From positions 1-13,781 of the forward strand of contig DAOTVZ010000136.1 in assembly GCA_034436045.1 (NCBI GenBank): a stretch of DNA of 13,781 bases, written 5' to 3'. The translations under genes and the position numbers were made by a program. Of the stretch, positions 5,256-13,331 are shown in pieces; positions within the stretch are counted from its first letter, which is position 1; each line of letters starts with the position of its first letter. This stretch comes from H111-94 sp034436045. GTDB taxonomy: Bacteria > Chloroflexota > Ktedonobacteria > Ktedonobacterales > Ktedonobacteraceae. The notes beneath the pieces were generated by a model. It did no database searches, was not told the DNA's origin, and saw only the letters and a list, made by a program, of their open reading frames with translations.

Positions 5256-5285
5256 TTGACGTAAACGTTAAACTAATGCTATAAT
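5256..5285 (+). promoter_or_regulatory. Promoter with embedded MerR-type operator
   Basis: TTGACG (5256-5261) and a perfect TATAAT (5280-5285) are separated by 18 bp, slightly long as is common for MerR-controlled promoters. The -35 box is part of the imperfect palindrome TTGACGT-AA-ACGTTAA (5256-5271). A wider pair, AGTTTA (5242-5247) and TAAACT (5269-5274), flanks it. The position between -35 and -10 suits binding by the MerR protein encoded 50 bp downstream, giving autoregulation; that is inference. Confidence 0.6.
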
Positions 5286-5334
5286 TTGGAATAAGTGAAA
5301 TGCGTATGCATGTTCCTATAGATGAGAGAGGTTT

Positions 5335-5832
5335 ATGATGGTCGCAACTGATGAGCAGCAGTCGGCAATGACGCGGACTGGTGCTACATTTTATACGATT
5401 GAACAGGTAGCGGCACGCACCGGATTGACAAAACGCACATTGCGTTACTACGAAGAAATCGGTCTTTTGCCACCGGCAGGGCGCACGGAAGGTAATTATC
5501 GCCGCTATACCGATGAGGATATTGAGCGGCTCGAACGGATCAAGAAGCTGCGTGATCTGCTCGGTTTCTCGTTGAACGATATTCGTGCCTTGCTTGAGGC
5601 CGATGATGAGCGCGTGCAACTCAAAGCAACCTATCAACAACTGACGACTACCGAACAAAAGCTCGATCACTTAGACCGCGTGGACGCTTTGATCCGCAGG
5701 CAACTGGAGCTGGTCGAGAAAAAGTTAGAGGGTTTGGAGCAGATGAGGAGCGCGCTCGTGGCTCGCTTGCAGAGCCATGAGCGCTTTCGATCAGAATTGT
5801 TGCAACAACAGCAACAAGAGCAATTTGAATAG
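5335..5832 (+). CDS. MerR-family transcriptional regulator
   Basis: A 165-residue regulator. The winged-helix domain begins FYTIEQVAARTGLTKRTLRYY (about residues 19-39) and continues through EEIGLLPPAGR and NYRRYTDEDIERL, all hallmarks of MerR proteins. A long coiled coil for dimerisation follows (about 95-155), and the C-terminus is Gln-rich. There is no C-terminal ligand-binding domain and no metal-binding cysteine, so the signal is unknown. The start is ATG 5335 or the adjacent ATG 5338, behind GAGAGAGG (5324-5331). It lies 87 bp upstream of an MFS exporter on the same strand, a common arrangement for drug-responsive MerR regulators. Confidence 0.9.
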   Translation: MMVATDEQQSAMTRTGATFYTIEQVAARTGLTKRTLRYYEEIGLLPPAGRTEGNYRRYTDEDIERLERIKKLRDLLGFSLNDIRALLEADDERVQLKATYQQLTTTEQKLDHLDRVDALIRRQLELVEKKLEGLEQMRSALVARLQSHERFRSELLQQQQQEQFE

Positions 5833-5919
5833 TCTCTGAATAATAATAGATAACGTCATCAAAAATGTAGAAGTCTTGTAGTGCGGTTGAAAGTTCTTCA
5901 TTAAGGTGGTATCCCGGTT

Positions 5920-7239
5920 ATGCAAACACTTTCTGGCAAGCAACGCACTGTTAGTGTTGCCGCAGAAAAGGTGGCGCAGCCGCGAGGGTTTTTGCGAACC
6001 TTCTCAGCGTTGCGCCACCGCAATTTTAGTCTTTTCTGGTGGGGTCAGTTAATCTCGTTGATCGGGACGTGGATGCAGTCTATCGGTCAGACCTGGCTGG
6101 TGCTGGAACTGACCCATAGCGCCTGGCTCCTGGGTGTGGTTGGAGCCTTGCAATTTTTACCAATTTTGCTATTTGCCCTTTTTGGGGGAGTAGTGGCTGA
6201 TAAATTCCCCAAGCGCAATATCCTGGTCTTCACCCAGTCCTTCTCTATGTTGCAAGCCGCTGCGCTCTGGTTACTTGTCTTTACGCATACGGTACAGCTC
6301 TGGCATGTGATGGTGCTGGCCTTGCTACTCGGCCTCACCAACTCGCTCGACATGCCGACGCGCCAGGCTTTTGTCGTGGAGATGGTCGGACGTGAGGACT
6401 TGCCAAACGCTGTCGCGCTCAACTCGTCCATTTTCAATATGGCGCGTATCGTTGGCCCTGGTATCGGTGGGCTGCTGATTGCAGGATTGGGGGTGGCTCC
6501 ACTCTTCCTGCTCAATGCCATTAGCTTTATTCCCGTCATTATTGGTCTGCTCCTTATTGATGCCACGAAATTGCATGCTGTGGCTTCGCATGCTCTCATA
6601 GAGCAGAAGCAAGGGACATTCAGGAGCCTGCGCGAAGGGTTCGTCTATATTCGGCAGACGCCAGCCGTATTAATGATTATCGTGGTCATTGGTATTGTCT
6701 CGCTCTTCTGCATCAATTTCAACGTAACGTTGCCACTGGTAGCGACCGAGGTGCTAAATGTGGGAGCGGCGGGTTTCGGTTTCATCTCCTCTGCTTTCGG
6801 TGTGGGGGCGCTGATCTCCGCCCTCTGGCTGGCCTGGCAGAATAAGCGACCGCACATTTCGCCGATGCTCTTCTGGTCCATCGTGTTCTGTGTGCTGCTG
6901 ATTGCTTTTGCGCTGGTACGCATCTACTATGTCTCGCTGGTGCTGATCGCGCTGGTCGGTTTTACACAGATTGCTTTCTCGGCGCTGGCGAATACGGCGT
7001 TGCAGACCGTGACACCGGACCATTTACGTGGTAGAGTAATGGGTGTCTACATGTTGGTATTCACGGGTAGCACTCCTATCGGCAATCTGCTTACCGGCGC
7101 GCTGGCGCACTGGTATGGGGTCTCCATCGCGCTGATTGTCTGTGCAGTGTTAAGTCTGATTGCCTCTGTGATCGGTTGGGTGTTACGCGCTCCGGCGGAG
7201 AAAAGTGTTGTACAGTCGTCCATTCTCCCGGCAGATTAG
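5920..7239 (+). CDS. MFS transporter, MFS_3 / EntS-like exporter
   Basis: A 439-residue integral membrane protein with about 12 predicted transmembrane helices and a ~30-residue cytoplasmic N-terminus. The opening (LRHRNFSLFWWGQLISLIGTWMQSIGQTWL) and the segment LPNAVALNSSIFNMARIVGP are typical of the MFS_3 family, which includes the enterobactin exporter EntS and many drug exporters. Motif A between helices 2 and 3 is present (G90, D94, R99). AAGGTGG (5903-5909) lies 10 nt upstream. The substrate cannot be read from sequence. The MerR gene upstream probably controls it. Its last 35 bp overlap the next gene. Confidence 0.9.
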   Translation: MQTLSGKQRTVSVAAEKVAQPRGFLRTFSALRHRNFSLFWWGQLISLIGTWMQSIGQTWLVLELTHSAWLLGVVGALQFLPILLFALFGGVVADKFPKRNILVFTQSFSMLQAAALWLLVFTHTVQLWHVMVLALLLGLTNSLDMPTRQAFVVEMVGREDLPNAVALNSSIFNMARIVGPGIGGLLIAGLGVAPLFLLNAISFIPVIIGLLLIDATKLHAVASHALIEQKQGTFRSLREGFVYIRQTPAVLMIIVVIGIVSLFCINFNVTLPLVATEVLNVGAAGFGFISSAFGVGALISALWLAWQNKRPHISPMLFWSIVFCVLLIAFALVRIYYVSLVLIALVGFTQIAFSALANTALQTVTPDHLRGRVMGVYMLVFTGSTPIGNLLTGALAHWYGVSIALIVCAVLSLIASVIGWVLRAPAEKSVVQSSILPAD

Positions 7240-8005
7240 GGGTTGGGTCAGCTATCCACTCACTATTGCGGACCAGCAGCAACACATTGAGCAGAGTGAG
7301 CATTTGTTGACGACAGTGCAGCCAGGTGGGCCGGGCGTACTTTACTGGTCTATGGCTGCGCGTGTCGGCCTTGTGCTGGGCTTTTCGCAAAAGCAAGATG
7401 TTTTGAACAGCGAGGTCGTGCAGTGTTTACAACTACCTGTCTATCATCGTCGGGCCGGTGGAACAGCGGTGCTGGTAGGGCCGCAGTTGCTCAGCCTCGA
7501 TGTGATATTACCGGCGGGACACCCATTGATTTTGCCCGATGTGGTGGAGTCCTATCGCTGGTTTGGCGAGGTCTGGGTCGGGGCGCTGCGGCATCTCGGC
7601 ATTGAGACGCGCTGTGTGCCACCTGATGAGGCGCATGCTCAGCAGGCGTTGCGCAGGCAGGGGGGGACGCCAGAAATACGAGCCTACGAAGCATTGATGC
7701 ATCGTGCCTGCTATGGTACGCTATCCTCATACGAAGTCGCGGATAGCCAGCGCAAAGTCGTGGGCCTGGATATGATTCGCCGCCGTGTAGGAACACTGTT
7801 GCAAGCAGGAGTGTTGCTACACTGGGAGAGCGACCTGCTGGCACAACTGCTTGGTCATACTCCGGCGGAGCAGGAGATGCTGCGCGCGGGTCTGGTCGCG
7901 CGCGCCGTTGGGCTGGATAGTCTGGCCGGGCGTCCCGTACAGGCGCAAGAGGTGATAGACGCTTTTGAGCAGGCACTTATTTTGTTTACTGATACTATGC
8001 AATAA
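7205..8005 (+). CDS. Lipoate-protein ligase A-like protein (BPL/LplA/LipB family)
   Basis: A 266-residue protein of the biotin/lipoate ligase fold. The lipoate-binding motif is R82-R83-A-G85-G86-T87-A, where the usual third glycine is threonine. The conserved lysine region is R183-K184-V-V-G (usual RKI-G), followed by RRRVGTLLQAGVLL, a typical family segment. The N-terminal WVSYPLTIADQQQHIEQSEHLL matches the usual start of these proteins but lacks the common M-x-x-D-E-A motif. It could be a ligase, an octanoyl/lipoyl transferase of the LipM/LipL type, or a non-catalytic relative. GTG 7205 overlaps the MFS end by 35 bp, with GGCGGAG just upstream, so translation is likely coupled. TTG 7208 is an alternative start. 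Confidence 0.8.
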   Translation: MLYSRPFSRQIRGWVSYPLTIADQQQHIEQSEHLLTTVQPGGPGVLYWSMAARVGLVLGFSQKQDVLNSEVVQCLQLPVYHRRAGGTAVLVGPQLLSLDVILPAGHPLILPDVVESYRWFGEVWVGALRHLGIETRCVPPDEAHAQQALRRQGGTPEIRAYEALMHRACYGTLSSYEVADSQRKVVGLDMIRRRVGTLLQAGVLLHWESDLLAQLLGHTPAEQEMLRAGLVARAVGLDSLAGRPVQAQEVIDAFEQALILFTDTMQ

Positions 8006-8024
8006 CTAGAGAGGTTTGCTATTC

Positions 8025-8849
8025 ATGGGTGATAGAAATGCACCGGGGGCAATGCCCGTTGTGACCACCCCCGACTATGAGGCGATGGTGATTGGCGCGC
8101 ACCCTGATGATGACGATTTTGGCGCAGCCGCGACCAGCGCACTATGGGTCAAGCAGGGCAAGAAAGTGGTCTGGGTAGTGATGACCGATGGCACCGAGGG
8201 CAGCGAGGTACCCAGTTTTCCCGACCCCGAACTGATGCTCATTCGTGAACAGGAGCAGCGCGCAGCCTGCGAGGTGCTGGGCGTGCAGGCCGTTGAGTTT
8301 CTGCGCTTCCCCGATGGCCATCTCGTCAATAGCGAAGCGGCGCGTAAAGCTATTGTACGCCTGATTCGCCAGTATCGTCCGCGTGTGGTGATCACGCACG
8401 ATCCCACGCAACTCTTCTTCGCGCCCGACCCCGATGAGAAGCCCGATGCGACGGCATATCTCAACCATCCCGATCACCGCGCCACCGGCAACATCGTTCT
8501 GGATGCTATCTTCCCCTATGTCGGCAATCCCCGTTCGTACCGCGAACTGCTGGCCGAGGGACTGTTGCCCTACAAAGTGCATGAGATCTACTTCTATGCT
8601 ACTTCACAACCCAATACCTATATAGATGTCACCGAGACGATAGAACTTAAGGGCAAGGGTTTGCTGGCGCACGTCACACAATTTGGGCCGGAGGCTGATA
8701 TGGTGGCCCGTGTAAAAGAGCGGGCCGCCGCAACGGCCAGAGAGGCGAAAGAGAAGAAAGGGCTGGATATGCAGTATGCCGAGGCATTCCGCCGCATCAA
8801 ACTCTACATTCCCCCACAGCCTAAAGAAGCTCCGGCTGCTCAACAATAG
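8025..8849 (+). CDS. PIG-L family (LmbE-like) zinc deacetylase
   Basis: A 274-residue protein with both zinc motifs of the PIG-L/LmbE/MshB family: A-H26-P-D28-D29 near the N-terminus and H148-P-D150-H151 in the middle. Asp29 would be the general base and H26, D29 and H151 the metal ligands by family analogy. These enzymes remove acetyl groups from N-acetylglucosamine-type substrates in thiol cofactor, glycolipid or natural-product pathways; the substrate here is unknown. ATG 8025 is preferred over an in-frame TTG at 8016 because AGAGAGG (8008-8014) lies 10 nt upstream. It begins 19 bp after the lipoate-ligase-like gene, so the two are probably cotranscribed. A charged Ala/Lys helix lies near the C-terminus. 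Confidence 0.9.
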   Translation: MGDRNAPGAMPVVTTPDYEAMVIGAHPDDDDFGAAATSALWVKQGKKVVWVVMTDGTEGSEVPSFPDPELMLIREQEQRAACEVLGVQAVEFLRFPDGHLVNSEAARKAIVRLIRQYRPRVVITHDPTQLFFAPDPDEKPDATAYLNHPDHRATGNIVLDAIFPYVGNPRSYRELLAEGLLPYKVHEIYFYATSQPNTYIDVTETIELKGKGLLAHVTQFGPEADMVARVKERAAATAREAKEKKGLDMQYAEAFRRIKLYIPPQPKEAPAAQQ

Positions 8850-8906
8850 CTGAGCAACAGTGCAGTATGTGTGAGAACGTCAATTGTCTCTCTTAGAGTC
8901 TGATGA

Positions 8907-8939
8907 GCACCTGCTTTATGTTCCAGAGGAAGCAGGTGC
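8907..8939. terminator. Strong hairpin after the PIG-L gene, possible terminator
   Basis: GCACCTGCTT (8907-8916) pairs perfectly with AAGCAGGTGC (8930-8939) across a 13-nt loop, 58 bp after the PIG-L stop and between two convergent genes. No T-run follows on either strand, so termination is uncertain. It may instead be a 3'-end stabilising structure. Confidence 0.4.
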
Positions 8940-9051
8940 CCTGACCTGTCCGGTCGAAAGAGGCTGGCAGCAGCTATGCATCAGGGACTCCTTCGTTGGA
9001 TCACGAGAGATACATTTCTTTTTTCGCTCTTTAGAAGTATCATAAGGTGTG

Positions 9052-9288
9052 TCATGCGGCAACACTGATGATGGTGCCTCCAGGATACTCATGTCCTTGT
9101 GGCACCGGCCTACCAAGATCGCGTAGAGACTCGATATACAGGGTGATAGCATCTTTTGCCATTGCTATGGCTTCGTCAAATGTTTCGCCCTGTGTCACAC
9201 ACCCTGGCAAATCAGGAACGGTGACTACATAGCCGCCCTCTTCCTGATCCGGCTCGATAAAGACTGTGTAGCGATAGGTTCTGCTCAT
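9052..9288 (-). CDS. hicB: HicB-family antitoxin (short UPF0150 form)
   Basis: A 78-residue protein containing the HicB partial RNase H-like domain: YTVFIEPDQEEGGYVVTVPDLPGC, then the TQGETFDEAIAMAKDAI helix. It ends shortly after this domain and has no C-terminal helix-turn-helix or ribbon-helix-helix domain. It may therefore neutralise the toxin but not bind DNA itself. GAGAGGA lies about 6 nt before the ATG. It starts 3 bp after the hicA stop, so the two are translated from one message. Confidence 0.9.
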   Translation of the reverse strand: MSRTYRYTVFIEPDQEEGGYVVTVPDLPGCVTQGETFDEAIAMAKDAITLYIESLRDLGRPVPQGHEYPGGTIISVAA

Positions 9289-9291
9289 TTT

Positions 9292-9543
9292 CTATCCTCT
9301 CAGCAATCTTATTAGCTCATCAACAGTAAGCCCTGCCTGTTTTAATGCTGATTTGAGTGTTCCAGGCTTCAAAATTATGTTTCCATGTCTGGGTACAATG
9401 ACAAGTCCCGATTTTTTGGGATGATAGAAGGTCATATGGCTTCCGCTTTGCCTTACTTTTATCCATCCTTCACGATTAAGTACTGCTACTAATTGCGCGG
9501 CGGTAATACGTGGCAACCTCGACACAATCTTGTTACCTTCCAT
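9292..9543 (-). CDS. hicA: HicA-family mRNA interferase toxin
   Basis: An 83-residue HicA protein, first gene of the pair. The double-stranded-RNA-binding-like fold shows the usual order: LPRITAAQLVAVLNREGW helix, then VRQSGSH36MTFYHP with the catalytic histidine, VIVPRHGN, and ILKPGTLKSALKQAGL. HicA cleaves mRNA during translation until bound by HicB. The N-terminal ~8 residues before SRLPR are an extra stretch, and no strong ribosome binding site precedes the ATG, so the start could lie a little downstream. The intergenic stretch 9544-9686 upstream is AT-rich and must hold its promoter, but I cannot place one with confidence. Confidence 0.9.
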   Translation of the reverse strand: MEGNKIVSRLPRITAAQLVAVLNREGWIKVRQSGSHMTFYHPKKSGLVIVPRHGNIILKPGTLKSALKQAGLTVDELIRLLRG

Positions 9544-9679
9544 TCACTACTATACCATGATAATCAAAGGGAGACAATCCTATCGGAGTAAATAGATGGA
9601 GATCATTATATTATCAATGGCTTTAACATACAAGAGATAAAATTATTATACAAGATATTATTTATCTGTAAATCATCAG

Positions 9680-9711
9680 AAAAAAAGAGCCTTCAAAAAT
9701 TCTGAAGGCTC
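9680..9711 (-). terminator. Intrinsic terminator of the C39-like gene
   Basis: GAGCCTTCA (9687-9695) pairs with TGAAGGCTC (9703-9711) over a 7-nt loop. Read on the minus strand, the stem is followed at once by a run of seven T. It lies 20 bp beyond the stop of the gene ending at 9731. Confidence 0.9.
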
Positions 9712-9730
9712 CACAAACAATGGTTATTGG

Positions 9731-11314
9731 TTACTTCGGTTTGATAACAACGGCGAAGCCACCCCAATACCTGGCGAAATTCTGGTAAGAGATTGACTTC
9801 ATGTTCTGTTGAGATGAATCAACGAGCGTGATGATGCTGCTATTGCCTCCCGTCACTACCAGGAGATGACCGCCGGGCCAGCGCGAGGGCGGGAAGCTGA
9901 TAATCACCGGTTCGCCCCGATTGGCAAGCTGCACGATGGTGGCAGGTGATGTAAGCGGGAGGATGGTCGCCGTGAAGCCGAAGTGGGCAACTGTCTTCGT
10001 AATGCCATAGGCAGAAAGCAGGCCGAGGCTGGGGTCGATGCCACGCACAGCAATCTCCTCCTGTAGAATATCGGCAATACGGTAGTTGTGGCCGTAGGCA
10101 TTGATGACTTCGGTCATCACGGCAGCAGAACTATCAACTGTAGACCAGTCGTCGAGTTGTGCGGTTGAGCTATACTGTTTGGGATCGTTCTGCGCGATTC
10201 TGACCACATGCTGCGAGGCATTGAAGGCAGTTGGTTTGGTGGTCGGTGCGGATTGGCCGGTTGGTGGCGCGGCGAGTGCGGTCGTTTGTTGTATGGGGGT
10301 AATGACGACGGCGTAGCCGGCCCAATATTTCGTGAACTGCTGGCGGGTGAGCGAGGTCAGGTCATACGATGAGGAGTCGGCCAGAAAAACGTACTGACTG
10401 TTACCGCCTCTAACGACCAGCAGGTGTCCACCTTGCCAGCGCGAAGGCGGGAAGCCGACCATAACGGGCCGACCGCTATTGGCAATCTGGATAATCTCGT
10501 CCAGCGTGGGGTTGGCGGGCCAGTAGGTCTTGAAACCAAAGTGTGCCACAGTATCGTTCACGCCATTGTTATCGAGTAGGCCGAGTTGTGGGGTAATACC
10601 GTGAACCGCTACCTCAACTGCCAGCACATCCGCGATACGATAATGCCGTCCGTAGGCGTTCATGATTTCGGTCATCGAGGTGGTTGAACAGGTGGAGTAG
10701 GCCCAGGTGTTATATTGGGCCGTTGAGTCATATTGGCTGGGATCGAGCTGACTGATGCGTTGCAGATTCTGCGAGGCCGAGATCGTGCCGGGGAAAAGCT
10801 GCGTCAACTGGAGATTAGTCTGGCTGGCGACTGGTGGGCCAGAGGCGACCGCGACATCCGGCCACTGGTTACTCATAATAAGCTCGTTTGCTGAGAGCAG
10901 GTTATGCATGGTGTAAAGGCTGAAGATAGAGAGTGCAAGAAGGATGAGAAGAATGCCCAGCCAGGGAGTAAATTGCCCGGATAGATCTGGCAGGCTTAGC
11001 AATGGTTTGCGAATTTTTTCGTAGTTTGTCGTCCTATTAAATGTATTTAAGGAGGTGCTTGTGTTATAGCCATAGTGGGTGTGGGTCTGTGTGGAGCGCC
11101 GCGTGGGTTGAGAGACATGTCTACGTGTGTTGACAACATTGCTATCGTAATTATCATAGTAGACGCGACTGTGCCTCGATGTTGTGCGCTGACGTTGTAA
11201 GTGAGACACTTCTCGCTGCTTAGAATCAGGGGTAGCACTCCGTGTGGTGAGGAGCAGACCGGCAATGGTGATCACAAGTGCTATGCTGAACAAGATCAGC
11301 AGGGGGATGACCAT
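9731..11314 (-). CDS. Membrane-anchored protein with two C39-like peptidase repeats
   Basis: A 527-residue protein. TM helix 1 spans about residues 3-23. A basic, Thr/Ser/Tyr-rich linker follows, and TM helix 2 spans about 117-136. Two homologous C39-like (papain-fold) repeats come next. Repeat 1 (about 185-341) has C209 in STCSTTSMTE, H297 in GGHLLVV and D313, a complete triad. Repeat 2 (about 369-526) keeps H483 and D499, but the cysteine position is S395 (DSSAAVMTE), so it is probably inactive. The repeats share PPSRW.GGHLLVV.GGNS and the AYG..YRIAD segment, which points to internal duplication. An Ala/Pro/Thr linker joins them. Such domains usually act outside the membrane in peptide or cell-wall processing. 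TTTAGGAG lies about 7 nt before the ATG. Confidence 0.85.
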   Translation of the reverse strand: MVIPLLILFSIALVITIAGLLLTTRSATPDSKQREVSHLQRQRTTSRHSRVYYDNYDSNVVNTRRHVSQPTRRSTQTHTHYGYNTSTSLNTFNRTTNYEKIRKPLLSLPDLSGQFTPWLGILLILLALSIFSLYTMHNLLSANELIMSNQWPDVAVASGPPVASQTNLQLTQLFPGTISASQNLQRISQLDPSQYDSTAQYNTWAYSTCSTTSMTEIMNAYGRHYRIADVLAVEVAVHGITPQLGLLDNNGVNDTVAHFGFKTYWPANPTLDEIIQIANSGRPVMVGFPPSRWQGGHLLVVRGGNSQYVFLADSSSYDLTSLTRQQFTKYWAGYAVVITPIQQTTALAAPPTGQSAPTTKPTAFNASQHVVRIAQNDPKQYSSTAQLDDWSTVDSSAAVMTEVINAYGHNYRIADILQEEIAVRGIDPSLGLLSAYGITKTVAHFGFTATILPLTSPATIVQLANRGEPVIISFPPSRWPGGHLLVVTGGNSSIITLVDSSQQNMKSISYQNFARYWGGFAVVIKPK

Positions 11315-11690
11315 TTCATACTCCTAAACTAGTAATAAGCCTGTATCACAATGAGCTAAAAGCATGTTAATTGGAACATCATGACACAGGAAATCTGTAT
11401 AACAGATACGTGAACAGTATGTAACAAAAGCTCATATATAGCAAGGGGGAGAATCCCTTGTATGATTTACCACGTCCAACAAGGGGCCGATAATGACAAT
11501 TTACAGTCAATTAAACCGGGTGGGGATGCAAAATGGCCCGAAGCGTGTCATCTATTGGTACGGCTTAAAGCATCCAGCAGGATGTTCAATCCTTCCTGGA
11601 ATTGTGGTGTCCGACAGCCGACGTAGCAATCTCTTCCTGAGCATGATAGCATATGCATAGAGAATTATCAAACGACGATAGGATGCAACT
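11315..11690. other. Divergent intergenic region with operator-like palindromes
   Basis: This 376-bp gap separates two divergent genes and should hold both promoters. I see a perfect inverted repeat ATCTGT-ATA-ACAGAT (11393-11407), a 6-bp hairpin CAAGGG (11442-11447) with CCCTTG (11455-11460) directly followed by TATGAT (11461-11466), and GGATGC / GCATCC (about 11523 and 11571). No small coding sequence or precursor peptide with a ribosome binding site stands out. AGGA lies about 8 nt before the 11691 start. Confidence 0.4.
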
Positions 11691-13283
11691 ATGCCAACAC
11701 TTGCAGGATGGTTAACGGGTGAACAGGTTCCTACTGAGATTATTGAGCAGACGATACGGGCGATGGAAAGCGTGCTGGAATTGCATGGTGGGCAACCGGC
11801 GCGCTATGTGCAACCAGGGGTGGGGCTGGTAGTCTTTGCTGACAAGGCTTACGCCATGCAGCGCAATGATGAGCCGCCGGTGATGGATTGGGTGCCTGAG
11901 CGGCGCACGCTGGTCTACCGCCGTCCTCTTTCTGGCTGGCATCCGCTCTACTACGTCGAGAACTGGCCTGCCGAGGGCAATCTGGTCTTCGCTAGCGAGA
12001 TCAAGGCGTTGCTGGCGCTTGGTGTGCCGCGTCACCTGAATCTGGCTGCGTTGTCTGCCTTGCATCGCTACGGCTTCATTCCTGCGCCGTTGACCGCCTT
12101 CAAGGAAATACAAGTGGTGCCTGCCGGTTCTATTCTGCGCTGGCAGCATACCAAACTCGTCGTCAATGCCTCTACCGACTATCATCTCCAGGAACCGGTT
12201 GATGAAGGTGAGGAAGCGGCTGTGACCGAGCTGGTGCATAGCTTGCTCAAGCACGCGATTGAGGGCCAGTTGCCTCAGCACGACCAGTTAGCAGCGCTGA
12301 CCGATGGCGGGGCGGCCTCAATGCTTGCCACGTTGTTGAGCGCGCGGGCGACGGAGACACGTTTTACTATCGCTTCGTTCAGCGCCAAAAAAGCTCCGAA
12401 GCAGTGGGAGATTGTTGAGCAACTGGCCGACGCCTGCCAACGTCCCTCGCTGGCGATTACCGGCCTGGATCACCTGGATTTCTGGCAGGCGGTGCTGGCG
12501 GCAACAGAGGCCCCCTGTGTCGATAGCTTGCCGCTGGCATTGCATCAACTATTACAGACGGTCGCGGCGGAGACGGGGGCGCGTGTGGCGATGGGCGGTC
12601 TGGGTGCGCGCGTCATCCTGGGAGAAGAGAGGGTGCGCAATGCCCCACCAGCGCCTCTGCGAGATGAGCAGCATGTGTTGGATGGCTATCGGTCGCGCGT
12701 GAATCCTGGCAAGCTGCGTGAGCTACCCTGGACAGTAGAGGCTCGGCAGCGGTTGCAGGATGAGGAGACCTGGGAGAACGGGCACTATGCGCGTCGCCTC
12801 GCGCATAAGGCCTGGCAACTGACCGACGAATGGCAACGCGACTACTATTTAGACCTGCATCTGCGCCTGCCCGATCTGCTGGTTGGACCAGCTCAACAGC
12901 TTGCCACCCTGGCGCGTATCGCTCTGCGCTCACCATATTTGCATCCCGACGTGCTTAACTACCTGACGCGCCTGCCAGCCTCTTCTGCTGCTAAGGGTAG
13001 CAGAAGCGCTCTGTTGCTCACGCTGGTGCGGCAACTTCAGCCAGAACTTGTGCCTGTCACAACCAAATCAACATTTTCACTCAATCTCCCTTTACAGTTG
13101 CTTCTACAAGAAAGTGGTCATGAACTACTAGAAATCACTCTCTCATCGGAGGCATTACGTAAGCGAGGATTGTTTACAGCAGAGGGTGTGCAGTTACTTC
13201 GGCAGCAAAGGAAAATCTCGCCCGAACTGCTGCTCGTTTTCACCACACAACTCTTTTGCCATTTGTATGATGCAACGCTGTAG
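11691..13283 (+). CDS. Asparagine synthetase-like protein with degenerate active sites
   Basis: A 530-residue protein aligned in outline with AsnB. The N-terminal half keeps the glutaminase-domain tail: RRPLSGWHPLYY, LVFASEIKALLALGVP, GFIPAPLTAFKEIQVVPAGS. It begins Met-Pro-Thr rather than Met-Cys-Gly, so the nucleophilic Cys2 is absent. In the synthetase domain the ATP-pyrophosphate loop SGGxDS is replaced by T204-D-G-G-A-A-S210, and the SGDGGDE segment by M301-G-G-L-G-A-R307. The C-terminal half keeps the family helical pattern (YYLDLHLRLPDLLVGP, then RSPYLHPDVLNYL). The fold seems kept while both activities are probably lost. The reading frame is long and clean, so this is not a decaying pseudogene. 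AGGA lies about 8 nt upstream. The role is unknown; it could be a scaffold or sensor. Confidence 0.8.
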   Translation: MPTLAGWLTGEQVPTEIIEQTIRAMESVLELHGGQPARYVQPGVGLVVFADKAYAMQRNDEPPVMDWVPERRTLVYRRPLSGWHPLYYVENWPAEGNLVFASEIKALLALGVPRHLNLAALSALHRYGFIPAPLTAFKEIQVVPAGSILRWQHTKLVVNASTDYHLQEPVDEGEEAAVTELVHSLLKHAIEGQLPQHDQLAALTDGGAASMLATLLSARATETRFTIASFSAKKAPKQWEIVEQLADACQRPSLAITGLDHLDFWQAVLAATEAPCVDSLPLALHQLLQTVAAETGARVAMGGLGARVILGEERVRNAPPAPLRDEQHVLDGYRSRVNPGKLRELPWTVEARQRLQDEETWENGHYARRLAHKAWQLTDEWQRDYYLDLHLRLPDLLVGPAQQLATLARIALRSPYLHPDVLNYLTRLPASSAAKGSRSALLLTLVRQLQPELVPVTTKSTFSLNLPLQLLLQESGHELLEITLSSEALRKRGLFTAEGVQLLRQQRKISPELLLVFTTQLFCHLYDATL

Positions 13284-13331
13284 GAATTATGATAATGGAA
13301 TTTGCCGGTCGAAATCCGTGATGGCCTCTAT

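Noticed and set aside
8907..8939. Confident bidirectional intrinsic terminator
   Set aside because: The stem is strong, but no T-run follows on either strand, so it is listed only as a possible terminator.
9731..13283. Lasso-peptide-like cluster (C39-like protease plus asparagine-synthetase-like protein)
   Set aside because: The synthetase motifs needed for macrolactam formation are destroyed, the genes are divergent and 376 bp apart, and I found no precursor peptide or ABC exporter.
11691..13283. Pseudogene of asnB
   Set aside because: The frame is intact over the full family length with coherent family segments. The motif losses are specific substitutions rather than frameshifts or stops.
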